64,000 nucleotides of DNA from an uncultured Bacteroidia bacterium (GCA_943789165.1 CALSTB010000001.1:397113-461112), one strand, 5' to 3'; shown: positions 18,206 to 27,677, counted from the first letter of the stretch. Program-made: numbers and translations. Notes: generated by a model not told the origin, from the sequence alone.

Positions 18206-19753
18206 ATGAATAAACAAGAACGAAGAGAAAAACTCATACGTAAAAGAGAACAATCACTGCTTGGCGGTGGTGAAAAAAGAATTGAATCTCAACACGCCAA
18301 AAAGAAACTTACCGCTCGGGAACGATTAGAGTACTTTTTGGATAAAAACTCGTTTGAAGAAATTGGGGCCTTTGTGAAGCATAGAAGCACCGATTTTGGT
18401 TTAGATAAGCAACATTATTTGGGCGACGGTGTAGTAACCGGTTATGGTACAGTGAATGGCAGACTCGTGTACGTTTTCTCGCAAGACTTTACCGTTTTTG
18501 GTGGATCCTTATCGGAAACACACGCTGAGAAGATTTGTAAAATCATGGATTTATCCATGAAGAATGGAGCGCCAGTCATTGGTTTAAACGACAGTGGCGG
18601 AGCACGTATTCAAGAAGGTGTTGTCTCATTAGGTGGGTACGCCGATATTTTTTATAGAAATACAAGAGCGAGTGGTGTTGTTCCACAAATCTCAGCCATC
18701 ATGGGCCCTTGCGCAGGTGGCGCTGTATATAGTCCAGCCATTACCGATTTTATTATGATGGTTGAAGACACGTCATATATGTTTGTAACTGGACCTAACG
18801 TTGTCAAAACGGTAACCAATGAAGAAGTAACGTCTGAAGAACTAGGTGGGGCAAGTGTCCATTCTACCAAGTCAGGAGTTGCCCATTTTACGGCAGTGAA
18901 TGAAATAGCCTTGCTCGACAACTTGAAAAAGGTGTTGAGTTACATTCCACAAAACTGTGAAGAACAAGCGCCATTGGTGTCATACGAACTAACTGATGAA
19001 ACCCGTTCAGTATTGGCTGATGTTGTACCTGAAAGTGTAAACCAACCGTATGACATACGTGAGGTAATTACGGGCATTATAGATGAGGATTCGTTTTTAG
19101 AAGTACATAAAGACTTTGCTGAAAACATAGTTGTCGGATTTGCACGTCTTGCTGGTAGAAGCATAGGCATTGTTGCCAACCAACCCGCTTTTTTGGCTGG
19201 GGTGTTGGATGTGAAGTCTAGCCAGAAGGCCGCGAGATTTGTGAGATTCTGTGATTCTTTTAATATTCCGTTATTAGTCTTGGAGGATGTACCAGGATTT
19301 TTGCCAGGAACGGATCAGGAATGGAATGCCATTATTACCAACGGAGCTAAGTTGCTCTATGCTTTTAGTGAAGCTACAGTACCCCGTGTAACGGTCATTA
19401 CTAGAAAAGCATACGGAGGGGCATATGACGTAATGAATTCAAAACACATTGGTGCGGACATGAATTTTGCTTGGCCAAGTGCTGAAATTGCTGTGATGGG
19501 TGCTAAAGGTGCCGCTGAAATTATTTTTAGAAAAGAGATTCAAGCAGCGGCTGATCCAGAACAAGCCTTGTTAGAAAAAGAACAAGAATACGCGGGAATA
19601 TTTGCGAACCCATATAGAGCTGCGGAACGCGGTTTTGTGGATGAAGTCATATTACCTGAAGAGACACGAACCAAGTTGATAAAAGCATTTAAGATGCTTG
19701 AAAACAAGGTTGATACTTTACCAAAGAAAAAACACGGAAACATTCCTTTATAA
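18206..19753 (+). CDS. Acyl-CoA carboxylase carboxyltransferase beta subunit (propionyl-CoA type)
   Basis: This 515-residue carboxyltransferase belongs to the biotin-dependent propionyl/methylcrotonyl/acetyl-CoA carboxylase beta family. The start [21 protein letters not shown] is followed by [15 protein letters not shown]. The two crotonase-like halves carry [19 protein letters not shown] and [11 protein letters not shown] (oxyanion hole, about 140-175) and later [24 protein letters not shown] and [14 protein letters not shown]. It moves CO2 from carboxybiotin to an acyl-CoA, most likely propionyl-CoA. The cognate alpha subunit is not next to it. The glf gene begins 4 bases after its stop, suggesting co-transcription. 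Confidence 0.93.
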   Translation: MNKQERREKLIRKREQSLLGGGEKRIESQHAKKKLTARERLEYFLDKNSFEEIGAFVKHRSTDFGLDKQHYLGDGVVTGYGTVNGRLVYVFSQDFTVFGGSLSETHAEKICKIMDLSMKNGAPVIGLNDSGGARIQEGVVSLGGYADIFYRNTRASGVVPQISAIMGPCAGGAVYSPAITDFIMMVEDTSYMFVTGPNVVKTVTNEEVTSEELGGASVHSTKSGVAHFTAVNEIALLDNLKKVLSYIPQNCEEQAPLVSYELTDETRSVLADVVPESVNQPYDIREVITGIIDEDSFLEVHKDFAENIVVGFARLAGRSIGIVANQPAFLAGVLDVKSSQKAARFVRFCDSFNIPLLVLEDVPGFLPGTDQEWNAIITNGAKLLYAFSEATVPRVTVITRKAYGGAYDVMNSKHIGADMNFAWPSAEIAVMGAKGAAEIIFRKEIQAAADPEQALLEKEQEYAGIFANPYRAAERGFVDEVILPEETRTKLIKAFKMLENKVDTLPKKKHGNIPL

Positions 19754-19757
19754 CTGG

Positions 19758-20879
19758 ATGAAAAACGAATACGATTTATTAATTGTTGGTGCTGGTCCAG
19801 TTGGATGCGTTGTAGCTGAACAGCTGGCTTTAAAAAAGGGATGGAAGAGTTTGATAATAGACAAACGGGACCACATAGCAGGTAACTGTTATGACCGAAT
19901 TCATGAGTCTGGCGTATTAATTCATCAATACGGACCACATTATTTTAGAAGTAATAAAAAGGAGTTAATAGATTACCTTGGACAATACACGGACTGGATT
20001 CCTGGTAATTACGAAGTAAGAAGTTCGTTTAACGATGAGTTGTACCCATTTCCAATCAACCTACTTACTTTAGGTCAGTTTTTTGGCCGGGAATTTACAG
20101 CAGAGGAGGCTGAAGCATATTTAAACGAAATTCGAATTCCGAATGATGATCCAGCAAATTCGGAAGAATTTGTGTTGTCAAGGGTAGGCAAAGAGCTATA
20201 CGAAGCCTTTTATTTGAATTACACCCTGAAACAGTGGGAAATGCACCCGAAGGATTTAAACAAATCGGTATGTGGCAGAATTCCTATCAGGTTTAACAAA
20301 GACATTCGATATGTAGATCACGAATACCAATTAACGCCAAAAGAAGGCTTTACCAAGATGTTTGGGAAGATGATTGACAATCCATTGATTGACGTCCGAC
20401 TTGAAACAGATTTTGAAGAGGTACGAAACAGCATTAAACCAAATGTGGCAACGCTTTATTCAGGACCAATTGATGCGTATTTTGGATATGCATATGGCAA
20501 GCTTCCTTGGCGGTCATTGGACATATCGTTTAAGGAATTCAAAGAACCATTAAAACAACCTTGCGTTCAGATTAATTATCCCAACGACCATCCATATACA
20601 AGGTCTGTGGAAATCAAACATGTTACAAAGCAGGAGACTGATAATACTGTAATCTCATACGAAGTGCCTACTTGGGAAGGAGACCCTTATTATCCGGTGC
20701 CAGCAGATGACAATGCAGCACTATTTAAAAAATATTGGCTTCTTGCCGAAGAAGAACAGGCAGAAAACAATGTGTATTTTTCGGGCCGCTTAGCGCGATA
20801 CACGTACATCAACACAGATGAAGCTATAGAAATGGCTTTGGAAACAGCTAGTCAAATACAACAAGATGCAGAAAGATGA
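19758..20879 (+). CDS. glf: UDP-galactopyranose mutase
   Basis: Glf interconverts UDP-galactopyranose and UDP-galactofuranose using reduced FAD, supplying Galf for surface polysaccharides. The 373-residue protein begins KNEYDLLIVGAGPVGCVVAE (FAD Rossmann motif) and has DKRDHIAGNCYD, IHQYGPHYFRS and the C-terminal YINTDEAIEMAL segment typical of the family. The start is ATG 19758; the earlier start in the ORF track would overlap the carboxylase gene and adds no family residues. It overlaps the glycosyltransferase gene by 14 bases. Confidence 0.93.
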   Translation: MKNEYDLLIVGAGPVGCVVAEQLALKKGWKSLIIDKRDHIAGNCYDRIHESGVLIHQYGPHYFRSNKKELIDYLGQYTDWIPGNYEVRSSFNDELYPFPINLLTLGQFFGREFTAEEAEAYLNEIRIPNDDPANSEEFVLSRVGKELYEAFYLNYTLKQWEMHPKDLNKSVCGRIPIRFNKDIRYVDHEYQLTPKEGFTKMFGKMIDNPLIDVRLETDFEEVRNSIKPNVATLYSGPIDAYFGYAYGKLPWRSLDISFKEFKEPLKQPCVQINYPNDHPYTRSVEIKHVTKQETDNTVISYEVPTWEGDPYYPVPADDNAALFKKYWLLAEEEQAENNVYFSGRLARYTYINTDEAIEMALETASQIQQDAER

Positions 20880-21585
20880 TTTGGTTTGGGTGATTATGCC
20901 CGTATACAATGAAGAAGAATCATTGTCGCATGTATTAGATGCGTGGCTACCTGTGCTCAGAGAAAACCTCACAAACTTTGTGTATTGCATCATCAATGAT
21001 GGGTCTAAAGACAAGAGTATCGACATCATGAAGTCGTATGCTGAGACCAATTCGGAAATTAAAGTAATTGATAAAGCGAATTCAGGTCACGGTCAATCGT
21101 GTATCTATGGATATCAATTGGCGATTGAAAATAACGCACAGTGGGTTTTTCAAATGGACTCCGATGGTCAGTGTAACCCAGGTTATTTTGCCGCGTGTGT
21201 AAAAGCGAGCGATGATCACCCAGTGGTGTATGGTTACAGAAAAACACGGGACGACGGTTGGAAGCGATTTTACATTTCTAGAATTGTAAGCTCATTTATT
21301 TGGATTGCAACCCGCGTTTGGGTGCGTGATGCAAATGTGCCTTATCGCTTTATGCATACAGATACGCTGAAGTCGATTGTCAATCACGTACCAAAAGATT
21401 TTCACCTTGCCAACGTTTTAATAAGTACTTACCAGCAGTATAGGTATACGATAAAATGGGTCAATATTCATTTCGACGACCGATTCGGAGGTGAGCCAAG
21501 TGTTAAACTGTCGCTTTTTGCCAAACACGGCTTTGTGCTTTTTAAACAATTAAAGGCGGCGTTTAAAAGTGCGAAAAGGGCTTAA
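20866..21585 (+). CDS. Family 2 glycosyltransferase
   Basis: This 239-residue GT-A enzyme starts VWVIMPVYNEEESLSHVL and has INDGSKDKS, and the metal-binding aspartates in QMDSDGQCNPGYF (about residue 100). This is the pattern of DPM1-like GT2 transferases that use a nucleotide-sugar and a lipid or polymer acceptor. No membrane helices follow the catalytic domain. It overlaps glf, so a role in surface glycan assembly with galactofuranose is a reasonable inference, but donor and acceptor are not shown by the sequence. Confidence 0.87.
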   Translation: MQKDDLVWVIMPVYNEEESLSHVLDAWLPVLRENLTNFVYCIINDGSKDKSIDIMKSYAETNSEIKVIDKANSGHGQSCIYGYQLAIENNAQWVFQMDSDGQCNPGYFAACVKASDDHPVVYGYRKTRDDGWKRFYISRIVSSFIWIATRVWVRDANVPYRFMHTDTLKSIVNHVPKDFHLANVLISTYQQYRYTIKWVNIHFDDRFGGEPSVKLSLFAKHGFVLFKQLKAAFKSAKRA

Positions 21586-21713
21586 ACCCATATATAAAAA
21601 ATTAGCCAATATGAAACTACAGTCCAATAATGAGACAACGTTGAGTAGTTGAGGAAACGTAAAACACTGTAAATCAGATTATAAACATTTTGTGGCACAG
21701 CAATTGACAAGTA

Positions 21714-22520
21714 TTGATTGTATTAAAGTCGCACGTTATGTTTATTAATTTCAATCTATTATTGCCAACAATGCCTGTTTTCTTTTGTTGGTTACAAACA
21801 ACAAAACTTTATAAATATGCAGTTAAAGTAAGTTTCGCTTTTGCATTAGCATGTACTCAATTTGTACCGGTCAGCGCTCAAAGTGTTTCAAACGGTAATT
21901 TTAATAGTACGTCAACTGGTTGGGGCTGTAGTCCTGAAGCTACGCACAGAGAAAGTACTTACGGTGGATCAAGTTCTACGAACCGAGTAGCAGAAGTGGA
22001 CAAGCAAGCTGGTTTGTGTCAAACGATTTCTGGCTTTACGGTTGGATATGAATATGAATTGTCGTTTAAGTGTTCTCGCCGAACAACCTGTGGTCCAACA
22101 TTACAAACTATGGATGTGACCATTAGTGGTAATGCTTTATCTGAATCAATATCACGAAATGGAGGAGGATTCAACTTTACAACGGAATCCTTTTCGTTTG
22201 TTGCCTCTTCTACGAGTCATACATTAACATTTACTGGAACTGTTTCTGGTACTTGTGGTTTGATAGTAGATGATATCGAAGTAAACTTTGTGAGTGCACT
22301 ACCAGTAGAGCTTTTACACTTCGACGGAGTCATGAACAACAACAATCAGGTGGAATTAACTTGGGCAACTGCAATGGAGTTGAACAACGACTATTTCTCA
22401 ATTGAAAGATCTCAAGATGGTATAAACTGGAGCGTTATTGAAGAAATCAAAGGCGCTGGAAACGCAAATGAAGTATTGAATTACGAAACAACGGATGCAA
22501 CGCCATTAGCGGGTTCATAA
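21714..22520 (+). CDS. Secreted T9SS protein, N-terminal part (interrupted by in-frame TAA)
   Basis: A signal-like hydrophobic stretch (KVSFAFALACTQFVPVSAQ) is followed by a beta-sandwich domain (about 60-195) resembling carbohydrate-binding or DUF642-like modules. Then comes the Bacteroidota linker domain VELLHFDGVMNNNNQVELTW, which normally runs into a T9SS sorting tail. The frame stops at TAA 22518-22520 after PLAGS, yet translation in the same frame continues YYRLKQTDFDG, the normal end of this linker. The gene is therefore one unit with 22530-22835, split by a nonsense codon. The start is uncertain; ATG 21771 (MPVFFCWLQ) is plausible. Confidence 0.72.
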   Translation: MIVLKSHVMFINFNLLLPTMPVFFCWLQTTKLYKYAVKVSFAFALACTQFVPVSAQSVSNGNFNSTSTGWGCSPEATHRESTYGGSSSTNRVAEVDKQAGLCQTISGFTVGYEYELSFKCSRRTTCGPTLQTMDVTISGNALSESISRNGGGFNFTTESFSFVASSTSHTLTFTGTVSGTCGLIVDDIEVNFVSALPVELLHFDGVMNNNNQVELTWATAMELNNDYFSIERSQDGINWSVIEEIKGAGNANEVLNYETTDATPLAGS

Positions 22521-22529
22521 TATTACAGG

Positions 22530-22835
22530 TTGAAACAAACGGATTTTGATGGAACATACAGCTATTCAAAAATTGTACATGTACAATCGGTCAACAACGA
22601 AAAAGCGACAATACACATGTTCCCAAATCCAACAACGGATATGATTATCGTGACTAACCTGGATTACGGAATGGAGGTACAGGTGCTTAATTCTGTAGGT
22701 CAAAACGTAACAAAGTCTGTAAAACAGGAAACTAACAGAACAGATGGTCAAATGGTTATCGATATGTCAGACCTACCAAATGGTTTGTACCACTTCGTAG
22801 CTAACAATAAGTCGACTATTGTTAAAAAGAGATAA
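22530..22835 (+). CDS. T9SS sorting-domain remainder of the interrupted secreted protein
   Basis: This frame continues the one ending at 22520 in the same phase. It contains the end of the linker (KQTDFDGTYSYSKIVHV) and a complete type A sorting domain (IHMFPNPTTDMIIVTNL through DLPNGLYHFVANNKSTIVKKR). On its own it has no signal peptide and would not be exported, so it is the C-terminal part of a broken gene rather than a separate one. A bidirectional terminator follows. Confidence 0.7.
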   Translation: MKQTDFDGTYSYSKIVHVQSVNNEKATIHMFPNPTTDMIIVTNLDYGMEVQVLNSVGQNVTKSVKQETNRTDGQMVIDMSDLPNGLYHFVANNKSTIVKKR

Positions 22836-22852
22836 CCCTTAATTAGAGCAAT

Positions 22853-22887
22853 AAAAAAAGGTGTCCGCATTGCGAGCACCTTTTTTT
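22853..22887. terminator. Bidirectional terminator between convergent genes
   Basis: An 11-base-pair stem (AAAAAAAGGTG / CACCTTTTTTT) lies between the stops of the T9SS protein and the porin gene. A tracts on one arm and T tracts on the other allow it to stop transcription from both directions. Confidence 0.9.
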
Positions 22888-22905
22888 AGTTTTAACAAGA
22901 TTGTT

Positions 22906-24102
22906 CTATAACTGCATTTCCACCTGCAAACGGAATCGATAATCAGTCGAACTAGAAGAACCAACAGTTTCTATAATTCCATAGTCTGATTGAATCTTTA
23001 AGTTATGCCCTGAAATATAACGACTGATGCCAAGCGTATATTCATTTTGTTCTCTAATCGCTGAAAAGTTCGCATCATCTGGGGCAACCGTCGTATATCT
23101 AGCGGCTACCTCCCAATTGTTTTTGAACAAATAACCAGCCTGAACGTTAATACCCGATCCTGTATTGAAATGTCTAGATACATCAGTAAGTTGAAGGGCT
23201 CCTTCCGTCATGGCGTATTCTGTTAATAGAGAAAAACCTTGATATTTGAAAAGCAGGTCAGCCTCAAAATGGGTCAGTGTGTTCTCAACAAAATTTCCTA
23301 ATGAGTCTGTTACAAATCGGCCTAACTGACCTTGTTGGCGTACGGCATTTTGGTTTTGATTATAAGTGACACCAATAGCAAGTTTTGGTGTTGATTGACG
23401 CTTTATATCAGAAAGCACATAATCTTGTTTACTTCCTTCAAAAGAACCAAAAGGTAAAAAATCTAATCGTGCGGTGTAATTTAAACCGCCGTGATTTCCT
23501 TCTGTAATGTTTCTTCCTTCGCCATTTGAAAGGGCAAATTTTGGTTGAATAACGGTACCACCTGCCTTGAATTTACCGTGAAGCTGTATGCCCATATCAC
23601 GGTCAATATTAAACCGGCTATTAACATTAGAACGATCTACGAACTGCAAATTGGCAGATGAAACAACACGTTCGCGGTTACCAGGAAGCTTTGTTTGTCC
23701 GGCCCACAGTTGCCAGTGTTTGGTCATTTGGTATTTTAAAGCTGCATCTAAAATTAAACGAGAACTTTCGCGACCTTGTCCTGCTTCACCCGAAACACTC
23801 ATATCACGTCCCGATAGTCCTAACTCCACTTTATATACAAGTTTAGGAGTCAATGCATAACCGTCAAGTTTAATACGCGAACGTCTAATTAACGCATTGC
23901 TTGACCAATCGGTACCGTCGTATTCTGCAGTAAACAACTGTTGCATCCTATAATGAAACTTAATTTTAAGTGTCGAATCGTCGGTAATGAAATTAAGGCC
24001 TTTTCCAAAAGAGGAAGTCTTGACGCTCTGTCCAATTGCTGCACTAGAGGTTAGCAATAAGACTGCGATACAAGTTGTAAAAAGTTTAAAATTATTTAAC
24101 AT
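22906..24102 (-). CDS. Phosphate-selective porin O/P-like outer membrane protein
   Basis: A signal peptide (residues 1-24, ending AAIGQ) precedes a 16-strand-type barrel of the OprO/OprP family. Family marks include KIKFHYRMQQLFTAEYD, the RRSRIKLDGYALTPKLVYKVEL strand and the terminal aromatic-poor strand YRFRLQVEMQL. At 398 residues it has normal length. OprP-type porins admit phosphate or other anions. It is divergent from a Na/Pi symporter gene across a 472-base control region, so together they likely form a phosphate uptake route through outer and inner membrane. Confidence 0.86.
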   Translation of the reverse strand: MLNNFKLFTTCIAVLLLTSSAAIGQSVKTSSFGKGLNFITDDSTLKIKFHYRMQQLFTAEYDGTDWSSNALIRRSRIKLDGYALTPKLVYKVELGLSGRDMSVSGEAGQGRESSRLILDAALKYQMTKHWQLWAGQTKLPGNRERVVSSANLQFVDRSNVNSRFNIDRDMGIQLHGKFKAGGTVIQPKFALSNGEGRNITEGNHGGLNYTARLDFLPFGSFEGSKQDYVLSDIKRQSTPKLAIGVTYNQNQNAVRQQGQLGRFVTDSLGNFVENTLTHFEADLLFKYQGFSLLTEYAMTEGALQLTDVSRHFNTGSGINVQAGYLFKNNWEVAARYTTVAPDDANFSAIREQNEYTLGISRYISGHNLKIQSDYGIIETVGSSSSTDYRFRLQVEMQL

Positions 24103-24314
24103 TTTAATGAGGATAAAGTAATACTTGAGGGCAAAGGTGTATAATACAACTCAATTCCTACAATGATGTTATTAAATTGTAATCAACTGATAATACAATC
24201 TTAACATAACCATAACATTGGAATCCAACGAGAATTGAATATTTTTTGTATGCCACGATAAATTACAGTTTGAATTTTACATATTACAAGGCCCAAAATG
24301 GAACTAAAATAACG

Positions 24315-24342
24315 GTTAAACTACGTGTAAACCTTTGTAAAC
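24315..24342 (+). promoter_or_regulatory. Three 7-base direct repeats at 11- and 10-base spacing, candidate Pho-box-like operator
   Basis: GTTAAAC, TGTAAAC and TGTAAAC begin at 24315, 24326 and 24336. Seven-base direct repeats on about one helical turn are the architecture of PhoB operators, and the flanking genes are for phosphate uptake. The Bacteroidota consensus for such a box is not known to me, so this is inference. Confidence 0.45.
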
Positions 24343-24367
24343 GAGAAACATATATTTATGTTTCTCG
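24342..24367. promoter_or_regulatory. Perfect 11-base inverted repeat with 4-base loop
   Basis: CGAGAAACATA and TATGTTTCTCG are perfect complements separated by TATT. The palindrome abuts the direct repeats. It could be an operator for a dimeric regulator or a hairpin in the leader of the symporter mRNA. Confidence 0.6.
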
Positions 24368-24574
24368 ATAAATATTATAAAATTAAGTGGTTTTTTCATC
24401 AGTTACTGAAGGCCATTCATAAAGGATTTAAATTGAAGTCTGTTTAACAAAAATTTAATGTCCATATGGTTACAGTCCACAGCATATTGTGCATTTTTGC
24501 TCAATGAAAATTGGCAATAAACATTGAAGGCTAATTTGATTTGTAAAACTCAATATTTTATCAAAAACTAGAAT

Positions 24575-26263
24575 ATGGACTTTGGAATAGGTAGTATTAT
24601 TCAGATCCTTGGAGCATTGGCATTTTTCATCTTCGGTATGAAGATGATGAGTGAAGGAATTCAACGTGCAGCAGGGTCTCAATTAAGAGGTTTTTTGGGC
24701 AACATGACAAAAAACCGAGTATTAGGGGTTTTGACAGGATTCTTAATCACAGCATTGGTTCAGTCGTCTTCTGCAACCACGGTAATGACGGTGAGTTTTG
24801 TAAACGCCGGATTACTTTCTCTAATGGAATCAGCAGGCGTTATGATGGGTGCTAATATTGGTACCACGATTACTGGTTGGCTGGTTTCTGTTTTGGGTTT
24901 CAAAATAAAATTGTCTGCGTATTCTATCCCTCTATTCGCCATAGGTGTACCGATGTTGTTCATGAACAAAGGAAAAGTGAAGTATTGGGGTGAGTTTATC
25001 GTAGGTTTTGCCATTTTGTTTTTAGGCTTAAGTGCTCTAAAAGACGCAGTGCCAGATATCAAGCACAATCCAGAAGTATTAGAATGGTTGAAATCCTTCT
25101 CTAATCATGGAATTTGGTCACGACTATTCTTCGTTTTCGTAGGAACGGTACTAACTATTGTGGTTCAATCCTCGAGCGCGGCAATGGCAATAACATTAAC
25201 CATGTGTGCCCAAGGTTGGCTTCCATTCGATGTAGCAGCAGCCATGATTTTGGGAGAAAACATTGGTACAACAATTACAGCCGAGCTGGCTTCCATAGTT
25301 GGTAATACAGCGGCCAAACGATCGGCAAGGATTCACTCATTATTTAACGTAATTGGGGTGTCCTGGATGGTTATATTACTCCCTTTCTTCTTACCAATTT
25401 TGTCGACATTTATGATGTCAATTGGTTTTGATGATCCAACCTCGAAAGAAGGTATGGCTATGGGCTTATCTGCGTTCCATACGTCCTTCAATATGATAAA
25501 CGTATTGATCATGATTAGTTTCGTGCCGTGGCTTGTAAAAGTGGCGACAAGAACTGTGAAAGAAAAGCTTGATGAAGATGAAATCAACAGTAAGCTTCAG
25601 TTTATTTCTGGAAGTATTATCACTCCAGAATTAGCTACCATAGAGTTACAAAAGGAAACAGCTCATTTTGGACAAGTGACCGGAAAGATGAATGAATTTC
25701 TCGAAGCTTTACTAAAAGAAACGGATGAGAAGAAGAGACGCAAGCTTCAAAAAAAGCTGGCAAAATATGAGAACATAACCGACAATATGGAGATAGAAAT
25801 CACCGAGTACATCACTAAACTCGCTGATAAAGAAATCACCCAGGAGACGTCAATTAGGTTAAGAACGTACATGAATATTGCGAATGATTTGGAAAGGATA
25901 GGTGATATCTATTTCCAAATTGCTAAAAACATCGAGGCTAAAAACGAGAAGAAAATTTACTTCCTACCGGAGCAAAGAGAAAACTTGTTGGCCATGATTA
26001 AGTTAGTTGGCGAGGGCTTTGATGTAATGGTGAATAACCTAAAAGTGTCTGATTACGCAACAGTTACCAAAACGAAAGCAAGAGAGGTGGAAGACCGCAT
26101 CAATATTATGCGAAACAAGTTGAGAGATGAAAACCACGACAAGCTAGGTGATGAGGAATACAACGTTGAAGCAGCAATGATTTACAATACGATATTCTCA
26201 TCTCTTGAGCGTGTTGGGGACCATTTAATCAACGTGACAGAGTCAGTTGTTGGGGAAATATAA
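24575..26263 (+). CDS. Na/Pi symporter (PNaS family) with PhoU-like domain
   Basis: This 562-residue membrane protein imports phosphate with sodium. Two inverted family repeats each carry the diagnostic glutamine-serine motif, LVQSSSATTVMTVSF (about 65) and VVQSSSAAMAITLTM (about 200), together with GANIGTTITGW and GENIGTTITAE. About eight to nine membrane helices occupy residues 1-330. The C-terminal 200 residues are a charged all-helical PhoU-like domain, which is thought to regulate transport. It is divergent from the porin gene and is followed by a terminator, so it is transcribed alone. Confidence 0.93.
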   Translation: MDFGIGSIIQILGALAFFIFGMKMMSEGIQRAAGSQLRGFLGNMTKNRVLGVLTGFLITALVQSSSATTVMTVSFVNAGLLSLMESAGVMMGANIGTTITGWLVSVLGFKIKLSAYSIPLFAIGVPMLFMNKGKVKYWGEFIVGFAILFLGLSALKDAVPDIKHNPEVLEWLKSFSNHGIWSRLFFVFVGTVLTIVVQSSSAAMAITLTMCAQGWLPFDVAAAMILGENIGTTITAELASIVGNTAAKRSARIHSLFNVIGVSWMVILLPFFLPILSTFMMSIGFDDPTSKEGMAMGLSAFHTSFNMINVLIMISFVPWLVKVATRTVKEKLDEDEINSKLQFISGSIITPELATIELQKETAHFGQVTGKMNEFLEALLKETDEKKRRKLQKKLAKYENITDNMEIEITEYITKLADKEITQETSIRLRTYMNIANDLERIGDIYFQIAKNIEAKNEKKIYFLPEQRENLLAMIKLVGEGFDVMVNNLKVSDYATVTKTKAREVEDRINIMRNKLRDENHDKLGDEEYNVEAAMIYNTIFSSLERVGDHLINVTESVVGEI

Positions 26264-26288
26264 AAGGACACATTTAACAGATGATAGT

Positions 26289-26318
26289 AAAAAGCGGCTT
26301 ATTTAAGCCGCTTTTTTT
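26289..26318 (+). terminator. Rho-independent terminator
   Basis: AAAAAGCGGCTTA and TAAGCCGCTTTTT form a near-perfect stem with a 2-base loop followed by T residues, 26 bases after the symporter stop. Confidence 0.92.
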
Positions 26319-26430
26319 ATTTCGGAGAATGATCCATGGGCGTTGGGAGTTATGTTGCTTTTTCGTTGGTATTTTTCGACTGTTCAAGCGTTAATTTGAG
26401 GAAACATTTTTAACCAAATAAACCAAACAC

Positions 26431-26772
26431 ATGAACTCATTAAGAAACAGTGTTCGACTTGTCGGGCATTTAGGAAACAATCCAGAAGTCAAGGAAATTT
26501 CTGGTGGAAAGAAAGTTGCAAAGATCAGCTTGGCGACCAACGAATCATTCCGCAGATCTAGCGGTGAACAAGTATCTGAAACACAATGGCACAATCTAGT
26601 AGCTTGGGGTAAGACAGCAGAAATAGCAGAGAAATACCTTCAAAAAGGACAAGAAATCTGTGTTGAGGGAAGACTTAACAACCGCAGTTGGGAAGACCCA
26701 GAAGGTAACAAGAAGTACGCTACTGAGGTCGTGGTGAATGAATTGTTGATGGTCGGAAAGAAGGCCTCGTAG
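26431..26772 (+). CDS. ssb: Single-stranded DNA-binding protein without acidic tail
   Basis: The 113-residue protein is a single OB fold of the SSB family (VRLVGHLGNNPEVKEIS, TQWHNLVAWGKTAEIAEKYLQKG, CVEGRLNNRSWED, ATEVVVNELLMV). It ends within a few residues of the fold (GKKAS), so the flexible linker and the acidic DDLPF-type tip that recruits partner proteins in standard SSB are missing. It is therefore likely a second SSB paralogue; a canonical copy is expected elsewhere in the genome. It is a single-gene unit. Confidence 0.9.
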   Translation: MNSLRNSVRLVGHLGNNPEVKEISGGKKVAKISLATNESFRRSSGEQVSETQWHNLVAWGKTAEIAEKYLQKGQEICVEGRLNNRSWEDPEGNKKYATEVVVNELLMVGKKAS

Positions 26773-26831
26773 CGAACAGGAAACAATCCAGGTTTATGAC
26801 TTGGATTGTTCTTTCATTTTTGTATTCCGTG

Positions 26832-27677
26832 TTAAGGCGCTTGTTGGTGGAAATCAGCCAAGCCATCAATTGGCTTTTGTATGATGCTACCAATAGTAAA
26901 TCCCAAGTCTACAGCAATTTTTTCAAGAATAGGTTTGAAGTAATAGGCAATTGATCCAACGAAATTGACAGGAACCGAGTGATGGTTTTGATAACACAAA
27001 ATATGAATTTCCGCGAAGCGTTTTAATCCGTCATGGACCATTTGTGCCAAAAACGGATGCGCAACGTTGTCCGAAACAAATTGCATAAACGAAGCCAAAT
27101 ACACATTTGCATTGGGTTCATTATAGACATTGAACAAAATGTTGTCTTTTGTCAAACCAAACCTAGATCTAAAACTGTCTGCAATGTCTTGTGGTAATTG
27201 ATTGTAGAGTAAGTTGGAAAGCAGGTATTTTCCAAAATAAGAACCGCTACCCTCATCATCAAGAACATATCCAAGTGCAGGAATTTGTTCGTGAATCGAT
27301 TTTCCATCAAAATAACACGAATTGGAACCTGTACCCAAGATACACGCAATTCCTTCTTGTCCAGCACACGCAGCGATTGCTGCACCTTTCAAATCATGGT
27401 CAACAGAAATGATAGCTGCATTGGTAAAAACCTTGGAAAGGGCCTTTTGGACAATGCCAATTCTTATGTCATTTGAACAGCTTGCTCCATAATAATACAC
27501 CGCGTTTATATGTAAAGCTGAGTCGCTTAACAATTGGTTTTTGATTAACTCTTCTGCAATAAATTCAGTTGAATGAAAGAAAGGATTAAAACCTTTGGTG
27601 TGAGTAGATAAACGCTTGTCTCCGTCTAGAATCATCCAATCACACTTTGTAGAGCCGCTATCCGCTAATAGAATCAT
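26832..27677 (-). CDS. N-acetylglucosamine kinase-like sugar kinase (BadF/BadG ATPase fold)
   Basis: This 281-residue kinase of the ASKHA superfamily has the phosphate-1 loop ADSGSTKCDWMIL at the start, CAGQEGIACILGTGSNSCYFDG (about 105-125) with the glycine-rich adenosine or sugar loop, and YVLDDEGSGSYFG (about 140). This pattern is that of eukaryotic-type N-acetylglucosamine kinases common in Bacteroidota. Its substrate is inferred from family only. It is transcribed away from the thiamin receptor gene; a TAAGTTTG match to the -7 box on the minus strand lies at 27696-27703. Confidence 0.82.
   Translation of the reverse strand: MILLADSGSTKCDWMILDGDKRLSTHTKGFNPFFHSTEFIAEELIKNQLLSDSALHINAVYYYGASCSNDIRIGIVQKALSKVFTNAAIISVDHDLKGAAIAACAGQEGIACILGTGSNSCYFDGKSIHEQIPALGYVLDDEGSGSYFGKYLLSNLLYNQLPQDIADSFRSRFGLTKDNILFNVYNEPNANVYLASFMQFVSDNVAHPFLAQMVHDGLKRFAEIHILCYQNHHSVPVNFVGSIAYYFKPILEKIAVDLGFTIGSIIQKPIDGLADFHQQAP

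Larger units (their letters stand above)
24103..24574. other. 472-base divergent control region between porin and Na/Pi symporter genes
   Basis: No gene is visible here. The stretch is AT-rich and holds three near-identical 7-base direct repeats and a perfect 11-base inverted repeat (entered separately). Promoters for both flanking genes are expected here, but no clean TAnnTTTG box stands out. Confidence 0.7.

Noticed and set aside
7299-22520. A recoded TAA or stop read-through as a general feature
   Set aside because: Intact genes such as rpmF, pdxA and accC end normally at TAA; two lesions do not support recoding.
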